Shown here: positions 9,418 to 18,052 of the stretch, one piece after another
Layout: each line of letters opens with the position of its first letter
Position numbering within the stretch: position 1 is the stretch's first letter
Origin: Acetobacter cerevisiae
GTDB taxonomy: Bacteria; Pseudomonadota; Alphaproteobacteria; Acetobacterales; Acetobacteraceae
DNA length: 64,000 nt
Assembly (NCBI RefSeq): GCF_001580535.1
Contig: NZ_LHZA01000156.1
Span: 90,508 to 154,507 of the forward strand
Direction: 5' to 3'
Made by a program: the position numbers and the translations under genes
Notes under the pieces: model-generated
The model's database searches: none
Told to the model about the DNA's origin: nothing
What the model saw: only the letters and a program-made list of their open reading frames with translations

Positions 9418-11310
9418 TTGAGCCTTCTTGTCATTTCCGACCTTACACTCCGCATTGCTGGCCGTACCCTTCTGGACCATGCAGACCTCTCCATAGAACC
9501 GGGCCGCAAGGTGGGGCTTGTGGGGCGGAACGGGGCCGGAAAGTCCACCCTGCTGGGCGCCATTGCGGGGGATCTTGCGCCCGATGGCGGGGAGATCCGC
9601 CTCTCCTCCCGCGCCCGCATGGCGCGTGTGAAGCAGGAAGCCCCGGCCGACGGGGCCTCGCTGCTGGACACGGTTCTGGCGGGCGATACCGAACGCACCG
9701 CCCTTTTGACCGAGGCCGACACCGCCACAGATCCCGTGCGCATTGCGGAAATTCATGAGCGTCTGCGCGCCATTCAGGCTGATAGCGCCCCGGCCCGTGC
9801 AGGCTCGGTGCTGGCTGGACTTGGCTTTAGTGCGGAGGCCCAGCGCCGCCCGGTGTCTGACTTTTCCGGCGGCTGGCGAATGCGTGTCTCTCTCGCCACC
9901 GCCTTGTTTCTAGAGCCTGACCTGCTGCTGCTGGATGAGCCGACCAACCATCTGGATCTGGAAGCGACTCTCTGGCTGGAAGGCTGGCTGACCCGTTTTT
10001 CCGGTGCGGCCCTGATTGTCAGCCATGATCGCGGGCTGCTGGATTCGTGTGTCGATGCCATTGCCCATCTGGACAAGGGCAAGCTCAGCCTGACCCCCGG
10101 CGGCTATGAGAATTTTGTCCGAATCCGCACGGAGCAGGCGTTGCAGCAGGCCCGCGCTGCCGAGCGAATCGCTGCCCAGCGCGCCCATATGCAGTCCTTT
10201 GTGGACCGCTTCCGGGCCAAAGCTACCAAGGCACGACAAGCGCAGGCCCGCGTGAAGGCTCTGGAAAAGCTGCCGGTGATTGAAAGCGTGGTGGAAGACA
10301 CCCCCACCCGCTTCGCCTTCCCGGAGCCGGAACAGCTGGCCCCGCCCATGTTCACGGCTAATCGCGTCACCATTGGGTATGGCACCACGCCCATTCTCTC
10401 CAACCTGTCCTTCCGGCTGGATATGGAAGACCGGATTGCCCTGCTGGGTGCAAACGGGAACGGGAAATCCACCCTCGCCAAACTGATTGCCGGACGTCTG
10501 GAACCCATGTCCGGCTCGGTTGAGCGCAACTCACGGTTGAAAATCGGCTATTTCGCCCAGCATCAGGCGGAAGAACTGGTGCTGCACCAAACCCCGATTG
10601 ACCACATGGAACGCGCGCTTCCCAAAGCCCTCCCGCCTGTGGTCCGGGCGCAACTGGCGCGGTTTGGTCTGGATGCGGATCGGGCGGAAACCCCGGTCAA
10701 AGATCTCTCCGGGGGTGAAAAGGCTCGCCTGCTGCTGGCCCTTGCCACGCGTGATGCCCCGCAACTGCTGATTCTGGATGAACCGACCAACCATCTGGAT
10801 CTGGATGCGCGTGATGCGCTGGTTCGCGCCCTCTCAGAGTTTGAAGGCGCCGTGCTCCTCATCAGTCATGATCCGCATCTGGTGGAGATGGTGGCCGATC
10901 GGCTCTGGCTTGTCGCAGACGGCAAGGTGACGCCGTTTGACGGTGATATGGCGGATTATCGCCGCTGGCTGATTGAGCAAAACCGTGCGTCCAACCGCAG
11001 TTCCAAGCAGGACACCTCCGCACACGCCAGCCGCAAGGATGACCGGCGGGAACGCGCTGAAGCCCGCAAGGCTCAGGCTCCCCTCCGCAAGATTATTCGG
11101 GATGCGGAAGCGAAACTGGCCAAGCTGGCGACAGAACGCACGAAAATTGAAACCACTCTGGCTGACCCTGCTCTTTATGCAGACGGCAAGGCCGATGAGG
11201 TCACGCGCCTGAACACGCGCCTCGCCGCCATTGGTAAGGAACAGGCGGACCTGGAAGAACGCTGGCTGGAAGCCGAAGCGGAAATCGAAAGTGCCGCTGC
11301 GGAAGACTAA
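9418..11310 (+). CDS. ABC-F family ATPase (Uup/YheS-like, ribosome-associated)
   Basis: 630-residue soluble protein with two ABC ATPase domains and no transmembrane segment. Domain 1 has Walker A 'GRNGAGKST' near residue 35 and 'LLLDEPTNHLDLEA'. A linker rich in basic and helical residues follows ('FVDRFRAKATKARQAQARVKAL'). Domain 2 has 'GANGNGKST' and 'LILDEPTNHLDLDA'. A charged C-terminal coiled coil ends the protein. ABC-F proteins act on translating ribosomes; the C-terminal extension fits YheS/Uup types rather than antibiotic-resistance ones. The start is a TTG at 9418 with only a weak ribosome site; no ATG fits the domain. Confidence 0.9.
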   Translation: MSLLVISDLTLRIAGRTLLDHADLSIEPGRKVGLVGRNGAGKSTLLGAIAGDLAPDGGEIRLSSRARMARVKQEAPADGASLLDTVLAGDTERTALLTEADTATDPVRIAEIHERLRAIQADSAPARAGSVLAGLGFSAEAQRRPVSDFSGGWRMRVSLATALFLEPDLLLLDEPTNHLDLEATLWLEGWLTRFSGAALIVSHDRGLLDSCVDAIAHLDKGKLSLTPGGYENFVRIRTEQALQQARAAERIAAQRAHMQSFVDRFRAKATKARQAQARVKALEKLPVIESVVEDTPTRFAFPEPEQLAPPMFTANRVTIGYGTTPILSNLSFRLDMEDRIALLGANGNGKSTLAKLIAGRLEPMSGSVERNSRLKIGYFAQHQAEELVLHQTPIDHMERALPKALPPVVRAQLARFGLDADRAETPVKDLSGGEKARLLLALATRDAPQLLILDEPTNHLDLDARDALVRALSEFEGAVLLISHDPHLVEMVADRLWLVADGKVTPFDGDMADYRRWLIEQNRASNRSSKQDTSAHASRKDDRRERAEARKAQAPLRKIIRDAEAKLAKLATERTKIETTLADPALYADGKADEVTRLNTRLAAIGKEQADLEERWLEAEAEIESAAAED

Positions 11311-11316
11311 GCCCCT

Positions 11317-12519
11317 TTAGCCCGCTCTGGCAGCTTCTTTCCCTGAGTCCCGCTTCTCACTCCAAAGAGAGAGCAGGAACAGGACAAGGCCGACGCAGGA
11401 CAGGATCATTCCGGCCCAGCCGGTTGCTGCGTCCCCGTAGCCCGCCACCAGCACAAGGCCGCCAAGCCAGGCCCCCAGGGCATTGGCCATATTAAAAGCC
11501 GCGTGATTCATGGAGGCCGCCAGTGTCTGGGCGTCTGCCGCCACATCCATAAGGCGCATCTGCATGGCAGGAGACAGCGCAATCCCACCGCCGAGCATAA
11601 AGACGGCAAGGGCTGTCAGCGGAATATTGGACGCCACCAGAGCAAACAGGCCCAGAGCCGCCGCATTCCAGATAAACGCGCCAATGGTGGCCCATTTCAG
11701 GTTCTTATCCATGACAATGCCGCCAACCCATGCACCAACAAACATGCCCATCCCCCACAGGGACTGGAACAGCGGCACGGCCCAGATCGGCACATGCGTC
11801 ACCTGCTGCAAGGTCAGAGAAAAATAGGTGTAGACGCAGAACATCCCGCCACACCCCACAGCCACCGTGCCAATAACAAACCATACCTGCTTGCGGGTAA
11901 AGGCTGCCAGCTCACCCAGAGCTGAATGGGCGCGGTTGGGTGAGTCATAGGGCACAAAAAGCTGAATCATGACGCAGCAAATGGCGCTGATCAGCCCGAT
12001 AAGCAGATAAGACAGTCGCCAGCCAAAATAGGTACCCGCGTAACTGGCAAAAGGCGCGCCGAGGATATTGGCAATGGTCATGCCCGCAAAAACACGCCCG
12101 ACAGCGCGGCCACGATAGCCACGCTCCACAAGTCCCGCTGCAACCAGAGCCGACACCCCCATAAAGGAGCCATGCGGCAGGCCAGTAATAAAACGGGCAA
12201 TCTCCAGCATGTGCAGAGACGTCGCACAGGTGCTCAGGCAGTTTGTCACAGCAAACCACGCCATCAGCACAACCATCAGGGAGCGGCGTGAAAAGCTGGC
12301 CCCCACCACAGACACCAGAGGTGCCCCAACCACAACACCCAAGGCGTAAGCGGAAATCGCCCCACCCGCCTGTGGCACGGTAACATGAAGACTGTCCGCC
12401 ATCTGGGGCAAAAGCCCCATCGCTGCGAACTCGCCCGTTCCGATTGCAAATGTCCCCACCGCAAAAGCGAGAATGGCTTTTGAGGCCGCCTGAAGGCCTC
12501 CGTCGTTCCCGCCTGACAT
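11317..12519 (-). CDS. Major facilitator superfamily exporter (DHA1 / AraJ-like)
   Basis: 400-residue inner-membrane transporter with about 12 predicted helices. The motif 'FAIGTGEFAAMGLLPQMADSL' in helix 1 and 'GLPHGSFMGVSALVAAGLVERGYRGRAVG' in the helix 4-5 region are typical of the AraJ/YdhP branch of drug:H+ antiporter-1 proteins. The likely role is efflux of sugars, arabinosides or drugs, but the substrate is not readable. It converges with the ABC-F gene (6 bases between stops) and diverges from the AI-2E family permease. No regulator is next to it. Confidence 0.88.
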   Translation of the reverse strand: MSGGNDGGLQAASKAILAFAVGTFAIGTGEFAAMGLLPQMADSLHVTVPQAGGAISAYALGVVVGAPLVSVVGASFSRRSLMVVLMAWFAVTNCLSTCATSLHMLEIARFITGLPHGSFMGVSALVAAGLVERGYRGRAVGRVFAGMTIANILGAPFASYAGTYFGWRLSYLLIGLISAICCVMIQLFVPYDSPNRAHSALGELAAFTRKQVWFVIGTVAVGCGGMFCVYTYFSLTLQQVTHVPIWAVPLFQSLWGMGMFVGAWVGGIVMDKNLKWATIGAFIWNAAALGLFALVASNIPLTALAVFMLGGGIALSPAMQMRLMDVAADAQTLAASMNHAAFNMANALGAWLGGLVLVAGYGDAATGWAGMILSCVGLVLFLLSLWSEKRDSGKEAARAG

Positions 12520-12679
12520 CTTTACCCTAACTCCCTAACGTCCAAATGTTTTTGAATAGTCTCAATAGGAACATTTTATTACAGAACAGACAAAAATATG
12601 TACTGTCCCCTGTTCTCTGTCACCAAAATCCAGATCAGCCGTTACATAGTCCTTCCTAATCCTGAAAGACCTGCCTTCC

Positions 12680-13846
12680 ATGACGTCCGCTTCTGCCTCT
12701 CCCCCTGATTGTAACACTCCCCCCGCGCAGACTGAGGGCGATCAGGGTTCAGCCCAGCCTCCCGCCTGCCCCCTGACCGACGACAATACGGATAACAGCG
12801 CCGGATGGCTGGGCAGCATTACCCATATTCTGCGCCTTACGCTGGGACTGGCCGTTATCGGGCTGATGGTGTGGCTGCTGGGTGACGTGCTGACCATTCT
12901 GTTTGCGGCAACCCTGTTTGCGGTTGTGCTGCATGGTCTGTCCAAAATTCTGGTCAAGCACCTACGCCTGCCCTATGGCTGGTCCCTCACAGCGGTTGTT
13001 GCCGCTCTGATCGCAGCGGTTGCGTTGCTGATCTGGGGCAGTGGTCCCGCAATTGTCAGCGAGGCCGCCAAACTGCAGGACGCCCTGCGCCAGCAGGAAG
13101 CCTCTCTGCGCGCAACCTTGCAGACCAGCCCCACCGGCCAGATGATCCTGAACTATCTGCCAGCCTCCCTCGGCGGCAATCAGGGTGGTAACGGCAGCAG
13201 CCTCGCTTCGCTCGGGTCGCGCATTGCAGGCTCCATGACGGGCATTCTCGGCTCCGCCTTTGGCGCGGCAGGCACGATTGTGGTGATCCTGATTGCCGGG
13301 CTGTATTTCGCCATGGATCCCGGCCTGTACGCCAACGGCGCGCTCCGGCTGGTGCCTGTGGCTCAGCGGCCCAGAGCCCGGACGCTGATGCTCCACGCCA
13401 GCCAGACCCTGTGGGCCTGGGTGGCCGGACAGTCTCTGGACATGCTGGTGGTGGGTGTTCTCTCCGGCGTTGGCCTCTGGTTTATCGGTGTGCCGCTGGC
13501 TCTGGCGCTGGGTGTACTGGCGGGGCTGTGTAACTTCATCCCCTATATCGGTGCGATCATGGGTGCTGTGCCTGCGCTGCTTCTGGCTTTGTCTCTGGGC
13601 ACGCGGGAAACCATCATGGTGGCCGTGCTTTACAGCGTCATCCAGTTTTTTGAAGGGAACGTGCTGGCTCCCGTCATTCAGCGCCATGCCGTGCAGATGC
13701 CGCCCGCCATCACCGTGCTCTCTCAGACCCTGTTTGGTGCCATTCTGGGCTTCCCTGGCCTGATTTTTGCCTCTCCTCTGACCGCCGCCCTCCTCTCCAT
13801 TTTCGACGGATTGACGCCACCTCTCTCAGATGACGAACGCGTATAA
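12680..13846 (+). CDS. AI-2E family (PerM/YdiK-like) inner-membrane permease
   Basis: 388-residue polytopic protein. After a Pro/Asp-rich cytosolic N-terminus of about 45 residues come paired helices ('LTLGLAVIGLMVWLLGDVLTILFAA'). The conserved core 'GVPLALALGVLAGLCNFIPYIGAIMGAVPALLLAL' and 'EGNVLAPVIQRHAVQMPPAITVLSQ' define the family. Members range from the autoinducer-2 exporter TqsA to Na+/H+ antiporters, so the name does not fix a substrate. It precedes the two-component pair by about 70 bases and could be cotranscribed with it. Confidence 0.88.
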   Translation: MTSASASPPDCNTPPAQTEGDQGSAQPPACPLTDDNTDNSAGWLGSITHILRLTLGLAVIGLMVWLLGDVLTILFAATLFAVVLHGLSKILVKHLRLPYGWSLTAVVAALIAAVALLIWGSGPAIVSEAAKLQDALRQQEASLRATLQTSPTGQMILNYLPASLGGNQGGNGSSLASLGSRIAGSMTGILGSAFGAAGTIVVILIAGLYFAMDPGLYANGALRLVPVAQRPRARTLMLHASQTLWAWVAGQSLDMLVVGVLSGVGLWFIGVPLALALGVLAGLCNFIPYIGAIMGAVPALLLALSLGTRETIMVAVLYSVIQFFEGNVLAPVIQRHAVQMPPAITVLSQTLFGAILGFPGLIFASPLTAALLSIFDGLTPPLSDDERV

Positions 13847-13918
13847 AAACTCCGTCGTGACAAACCGGTAGGAACACCGTAAGAATTTGGTAATCACTTC
13901 CGGAGTCTGGGTCCCGAA

Positions 13919-14596
13919 ATGCGCATTCTTCTTGTTGAAGACGACCAAACAGTCAGAACTTTCATTGCTAAAGGCCTGTCCGAATCCGGGCATCTTGTTG
14001 AGCAGGCTGAAAACGGCAAGGATGGTTTGTCACTCGCCACCAACGAGAATTTCGACATCATCATTCTCGACAGGATGCTTCCTGGCGGGGTGGACGGCAT
14101 TCATATTCTCGAAACGCTCCGGCGGCAGGGCAACGTAACCCCTGTCCTGCTGCTGTCTGCTCTGGCGGAAGTAGACGAGAAGGTTGCCGGCCTGAAAGCC
14201 GGTGGGGATGACTACGTCACCAAGCCTTTCTCCTTCAGTGAGCTTCAGGCACGTCTTGAAGCCCTCGTCCGGCGCAACCGGAACGAGGCCCAGCCGCAGA
14301 CCCGCCTGATGGTCGGGGATCTGGAAATTGATCTGCTTGCCCGTGGCGTCAAACGCGCTGGCCAGAAGATTGACCTCCAGCCACGGGAATTCAGGCTGCT
14401 GGAATTCCTGATGCGCCATGCCGGGCAGGTCGTGACCCGCACCATGCTGCTGGAAGGCGTGTGGGATTATCATTTTGACCCGCAGACCAACGTGATTGAC
14501 GTGCACGTCTCACGCCTGCGTCAGAAAATTGATAAGCCCTTTGGCCGTCCGCTGGTCCACACCATCCGGAACGCGGGGTATATGCTGCAGGAATGA
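13919..14596 (+). CDS. OmpR-family two-component response regulator
   Basis: 225 residues: receiver domain (1-115) with acidic pocket D8/D9, phospho-acceptor D51 in 'IIILDRMLPGG', and 'TKPFSFSEL' with the conserved lysine. A winged-helix DNA-binding domain (about 130-225) follows, with 'LQPREFRLLEFLMRHAGQVVTR' and 'VIDVHVSRLRQKID'. It belongs to the subgroup whose kinases lack large sensory domains. Its stop overlaps the kinase start by 4 bases (ATGA), so the pair is translationally coupled. Targets are unknown. The palindrome at 16129-16152 just downstream of the kinase is one place to look for binding. Confidence 0.95.
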   Translation: MRILLVEDDQTVRTFIAKGLSESGHLVEQAENGKDGLSLATNENFDIIILDRMLPGGVDGIHILETLRRQGNVTPVLLLSALAEVDEKVAGLKAGGDDYVTKPFSFSELQARLEALVRRNRNEAQPQTRLMVGDLEIDLLARGVKRAGQKIDLQPREFRLLEFLMRHAGQVVTRTMLLEGVWDYHFDPQTNVIDVHVSRLRQKIDKPFGRPLVHTIRNAGYMLQE

Positions 14597-16065
14597 GCAA
14601 GCCCGCTACCATTGCGTCCAGCCGCCCGCACTCAGGCTTTTTACGCCTGCGTTCGGTCAGCTTACGGTTTGCACTGGTTTACGGTACGCTTTTTATCTCC
14701 TCCGCCGTGCTGTTTCTCTCCTTTATCTGGTGGGGAACAGTCGGCCTGCTTGAACACCGGGTTGAGCAGGCCATCACGACCGATTCCCGCGCTCTGATGA
14801 ATATCTGGGCAGAAGGCGGCCCCACTGGCTTGAGCATGATTATTGATGACAGGCTGGAACAGGACATTGATGACAATGCCCTGTATCTGCTTGTCAACAA
14901 GGACAACAAATGGGTTGCAGGCAATCTCGCAGAATGGCCACAACAGATTGCCTGTAACAATCACTGGTTCACCATGCCTGTCCAGCGCTCCTATACGCAG
15001 GATATGGCTAAAGTCCGGGCGTATGCCCTTCCTGATGGCTACCGCCTGCTGATAGGCCGGGATATCAGTGGCCGCACACTGCTGCGCAAGATCGTGACCG
15101 ACACGCTCCTCTGGGCATGTCTCATGGTTACCTTACTGGCAATCGGTGGTGGGTGGCTGGTCCGCCGTCTCTTCCGCCACGTTATCCACTCCATCAGCCG
15201 CACCACGCAGGCCATTACTCGTGGCGACATGTCACGCCGTATGCCCGTACAGGGCTCGGATGATGAGCTGGATGAAATCGCCCTCACCATTAACGAAATG
15301 CTGGAACGTATCAGCCGCCTGATGGACGGTGTCCGTCAGGTGTCCAACGCTATTGCGCATGATCTGCGTACGCCCATTACCCGCGCCCGGACGCAACTGG
15401 AAGATGCGGCGCTGCATGCAAAAAATGAGGATGAACTCCGGGCCGTCATTGAGCAGGCTGTGGGCAATCTGGACAATGTCACTTCCATCTGCGAGGCCCT
15501 GCTGCGTATTGCCCAGATTGAATCCGGCGCCCGCCGCTCCGCCTTTGTCCTGTTTGACCTGATCCCGGCTCTTCGGGATGTGTGCGAACTGTATGAAGCG
15601 GTGGCCGACGAGCTGGGGCTCACTTTTGTACAGCATTTGCCAGACCACCTGCGTTTTTTTGGGGACCGCGCCATGTTCCAGCAGGCCGTCGCCAACCTGA
15701 TGGATAACGCCATCAAATTCTCCCCTCCTAACGGCACAATCACCCTCTCAGCAAAAGTCCTCTCTACAGCGCGGCGCGCGGACGGCAGCTTTGGCAAACA
15801 ACTCAGCCTCAGCGTAGCGGATGAAGGAATTGGAATGAGCGACGCTGATATGGCGCGTGCTTCCGAACGGTTTTTTCGGGCCGAGCAGGCCAGAAACACT
15901 CCCGGCTCCGGCCTGGGTCTGGCTTTGGTACAAGCTATTGTGCAGCTTCATGATGGGCAGTTGCAGCTGGCTTCTAACTCTCCAGGGCTAATAGCTCGTA
16001 TTGAAGTTCCGCTGCCTGATACAGAAATTGTTCCGCTCACACAGCCCATCGCTGGCATTCATTAA
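14593..16065 (+). CDS. Two-component sensor histidine kinase (HAMP, HisKA, HATPase_c)
   Basis: 490-residue inner-membrane kinase, partner of the upstream regulator. Transmembrane helix 1 is near residues 28-50 and helix 2 near 170-192, bracketing a periplasmic sensor of about 120 residues with no recognisable fold. A HAMP linker (192-245) follows. The H-box is 'SNAIAHDLRTPITRAR' with phospho-histidine H256. The N box is 'NLMDNAIKF' and the G boxes are 'DEGIGMSD' and 'GSGLGLALVQ', so the kinase appears complete. The signal is unknown; the flanking small secreted protein and SIMPL protein suggest an envelope-related one (inference). Confidence 0.94.
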   Translation: MSKPATIASSRPHSGFLRLRSVSLRFALVYGTLFISSAVLFLSFIWWGTVGLLEHRVEQAITTDSRALMNIWAEGGPTGLSMIIDDRLEQDIDDNALYLLVNKDNKWVAGNLAEWPQQIACNNHWFTMPVQRSYTQDMAKVRAYALPDGYRLLIGRDISGRTLLRKIVTDTLLWACLMVTLLAIGGGWLVRRLFRHVIHSISRTTQAITRGDMSRRMPVQGSDDELDEIALTINEMLERISRLMDGVRQVSNAIAHDLRTPITRARTQLEDAALHAKNEDELRAVIEQAVGNLDNVTSICEALLRIAQIESGARRSAFVLFDLIPALRDVCELYEAVADELGLTFVQHLPDHLRFFGDRAMFQQAVANLMDNAIKFSPPNGTITLSAKVLSTARRADGSFGKQLSLSVADEGIGMSDADMARASERFFRAEQARNTPGSGLGLALVQAIVQLHDGQLQLASNSPGLIARIEVPLPDTEIVPLTQPIAGIH

Positions 16066-16128
16066 TTTCTGCACGTTTAGCATAAATAAACCATTACAAA
16101 TTTTACTTTGCCTTGAAAAAGACATTGG

Positions 16129-16152
16129 CATTCTTAAAAATTATTAAGAATG
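16129..16152. promoter_or_regulatory. 9-bp inverted repeat covering the start of the 16150 gene
   Basis: CATTCTTAA (16129-16137) and TTAAGAATG (16144-16152) are perfect inverse complements with a 6-base spacer. The right arm contains the ATG of the secreted-protein gene and its only purine-rich upstream bases. It could be an operator for the adjacent response regulator or an RNA hairpin masking the ribosome site. Confidence 0.5.
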
Positions 16153-16506
16153 AGACGATCCCTGCCTTTCGCTTTGACGCTGACCTTAGGGAGCATCGCG
16201 GCAACAGCCATCTCCCCCCGGCTTTCAGCCCAAGCGATTCTCCCACCACCACCTCCTCCTCTGCTCGAGGGACGGCGTATCATGCCTCTAATGCCATCTC
16301 CCGAACCGGTGGTAATTACATCAGACAGTGTTGCCTTTTGTTTCCGGCTGTCTCGTGTCATTGAGACTTATAATAAAGGCACGCTGCCGTATACAGTCAG
16401 ACAGCTACAGGAAGAAGGGACTGATCTTTGCCGGCAGGGATTGGTGCGTTCCGGGCTGATCCGTCTGCGACGCGCCATTATCACCCTGAAAGGGACAACG
16501 CCTTAA
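16150..16506 (+). CDS. Small secreted protein of unknown function
   Basis: 118 residues with a clear Sec signal peptide ('MRRSLPFALTLTLGSIAATA', cleavage probably after 'LSAQA' near residue 28) and a proline stretch just after it. The mature part has two cysteines ('VAFCFRLSRV', 'GTDLCRQGL') that could pair, and an amphipathic helical character. No family is recognised. It ends directly at the start of the SIMPL gene with no gap, so both form one unit downstream of the two-component system. The start codon lies within an inverted repeat. Confidence 0.65.
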   Translation: MRRSLPFALTLTLGSIAATAISPRLSAQAILPPPPPPLLEGRRIMPLMPSPEPVVITSDSVAFCFRLSRVIETYNKGTLPYTVRQLQEEGTDLCRQGLVRSGLIRLRRAIITLKGTTP

Positions 16507-17223
16507 ATGCGCCTCTCCTCTCGCCTCACCAGCCTTAGCGCTCTGGCCCTCGCTCTGACCGCTATTACCCCGGCGCTTGCTCTGGCTCAGAACAAGCCGG
16601 AAGACAGCTATACCCGTCTGGAAATCAGCGGTTCCGGCTCTGTCAAGGCGGCTCCTGACCAGCTCATTGCCCGCTTCCGCGCGGAAAGCCGCGATAAAAC
16701 AGCCGCCGCTGCCCAGAAAGCCGTAAATACTCTGGTGCATCATGCTGTTGAGCAATCTGCCAAAACAGCCGGGGTCAAAGCCGCTGTGCTGCAATATTCC
16801 GTCTCAGAAAATCGGCCAGACAAAGCCCCGGCATCCTGGACCGCCTCGCAGGCACTCACCTTTACTGCGCCCGATGGCTCCGGTCTGCTGCCGCTCACGG
16901 GTGATCTTCAGGGTGAAGGACTGATGCTGGAAGATCTTTCCTGGTCTCTTTCGCCGGAGAACCAGAAGAAACTGATGCTGGACGCTGAGAAAAATGCTGT
17001 CGAGGATCTAAAAAAACAAGCCGACACGCTGGCGGCCTCTCTTGGCCTGCATGTGGTGCGCTTTGCATCAGTCTCCATGTCTAGCGGCGGATTCCCGCGC
17101 CCTGTCATGATGATGGCCATGGCGGCCCGTGGACCTGCAGACAGCGCCCCGCCACCGTCCAGCACGGCAGAAGTTCAGACTGTACGGGCCACTGCCAACG
17201 CCACGGTGCTGCTGGCACCGTAA
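16507..17223 (+). CDS. SIMPL (DUF541) domain periplasmic protein
   Basis: 238 residues. A signal peptide (about 1-27, ending 'PALALAQ') is followed by the SIMPL fold: 'LEISGSGSVKAAPDQLIARFRAES' is the characteristic first strands, and 'AVEDLKKQADTLAASLGL' the conserved late helix. Members (BP26/OMP28 type) are periplasmic or outer-membrane-associated and of poorly defined function, some linked to oxidative stress. An internal Met/Ala stretch and a Pro/Ser-rich loop ('ADSAPPPSSTAE') interrupt the last part, as in other members. Transcription ends at the hairpin 17270-17312. Confidence 0.88.
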   Translation: MRLSSRLTSLSALALALTAITPALALAQNKPEDSYTRLEISGSGSVKAAPDQLIARFRAESRDKTAAAAQKAVNTLVHHAVEQSAKTAGVKAAVLQYSVSENRPDKAPASWTASQALTFTAPDGSGLLPLTGDLQGEGLMLEDLSWSLSPENQKKLMLDAEKNAVEDLKKQADTLAASLGLHVVRFASVSMSSGGFPRPVMMMAMAARGPADSAPPPSSTAEVQTVRATANATVLLAP

Positions 17224-17269
17224 CGCTGAGGCGTGGGTATCGAACCTGCGCGGGCATGTCGTACCAATA

Positions 17270-17313
17270 AAAAAAGCGCCTGTGCGAGGATAACCCGCAC
17301 AGGCGCTTTTTTG
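17270..17313. terminator. Strong bidirectional terminator between SIMPL gene and infC
   Basis: A perfect 17-bp stem (17270-17286 with 17296-17312) has a 9-base loop, with A runs on the left and T runs on the right, so it works on both strands. It separates the plus-strand SIMPL unit from the minus-strand thrS-infC unit. Confidence 0.92.
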
Positions 17314-17359
17314 TGTCTGGTAAGGATGCAGGACGATGCCCTGCAACCCCAATCAGAGC

Positions 17360-17896
17360 TTAACGGGGTGCGAGCACCATGATCATCTGCCGGTTTTCAA
17401 GGCGCGGCATCTGCTCAACTTTAGCCTGCTCATCCATCTCGGTCCGGATACGCTCCAGAACTTTGATGCCCAGTTCCTGATGCGCCATTTCACGGCCACG
17501 GAAACGCAGGGTGACTTTCACCTTGTCGCCATCACCCAGGAAGCTTTTCACAGAACGCATTTTAACCTGGTAGTCATTTTCGTCGATATTCGGACGAACC
17601 TTGACTTCCTTGATCTCAATGACCTTCTGCTTTTTCCGGGCTTCGTTGCGCTTTTTCTGCTGCTCGTACTTGAACTTGCCGTAGTCAAGAATCTTGGCAA
17701 CGGGCGGTTCTGCGTTCGGGCTAATCTCAAGAAGATCAAGTCCGACGCCATACGCGCGAGCCAGTGCATCGCGGGTCGACATGACACCCGCCATCTCGCC
17801 TTCTTCGTCAATCAGACGAACCTGCGGTACGCGGATCTCTTCGTTAACACGTGGTCCCTCGCGGGTGGGCGGCGCGGGAATAGGGGGTCTGGCTAT
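17360..17896 (-). CDS. infC: Translation initiation factor IF-3, with ATA start codon
   Basis: 178-residue factor that binds the 30S subunit and checks the start codon-initiator tRNA pairing. The N-domain is '[20 protein letters not shown]' and the C-domain '[18 protein letters not shown]'. An ATG-only reading would start at 17794 and lose the N-terminal 34 residues including the conserved 'RVNEEIR'. The frame runs back to an ATA at 17894-17896 preceded by AGGAG with a 6-base spacer, which is the only start that keeps the whole N-domain and has a ribosome site. Non-canonical infC starts are known and allow IF-3 to repress its own translation. It follows thrS, as in many bacteria. Confidence 0.93.
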   Translation of the reverse strand: MARPPIPAPPTREGPRVNEEIRVPQVRLIDEEGEMAGVMSTRDALARAYGVGLDLLEISPNAEPPVAKILDYGKFKYEQQKKRNEARKKQKVIEIKEVKVRPNIDENDYQVKMRSVKSFLGDGDKVKVTLRFRGREMAHQELGIKVLERIRTEMDEQAKVEQMPRLENRQMIMVLAPR

Positions 17897-18052
17897 GGTC
17901 AGCTCCTGTCATGGATAAAAAAACTAAACAGAAGCACCTCCCGGTGCCTCCGCTTACAGTGTTATTATGTGCGCAATTCTTAGCCGTTTATCAAGCATAT
18001 CCGGCCAGAAAACAGACTCATTCCAGCCCTGCCAAAAACAAGGAGCCGAGTC

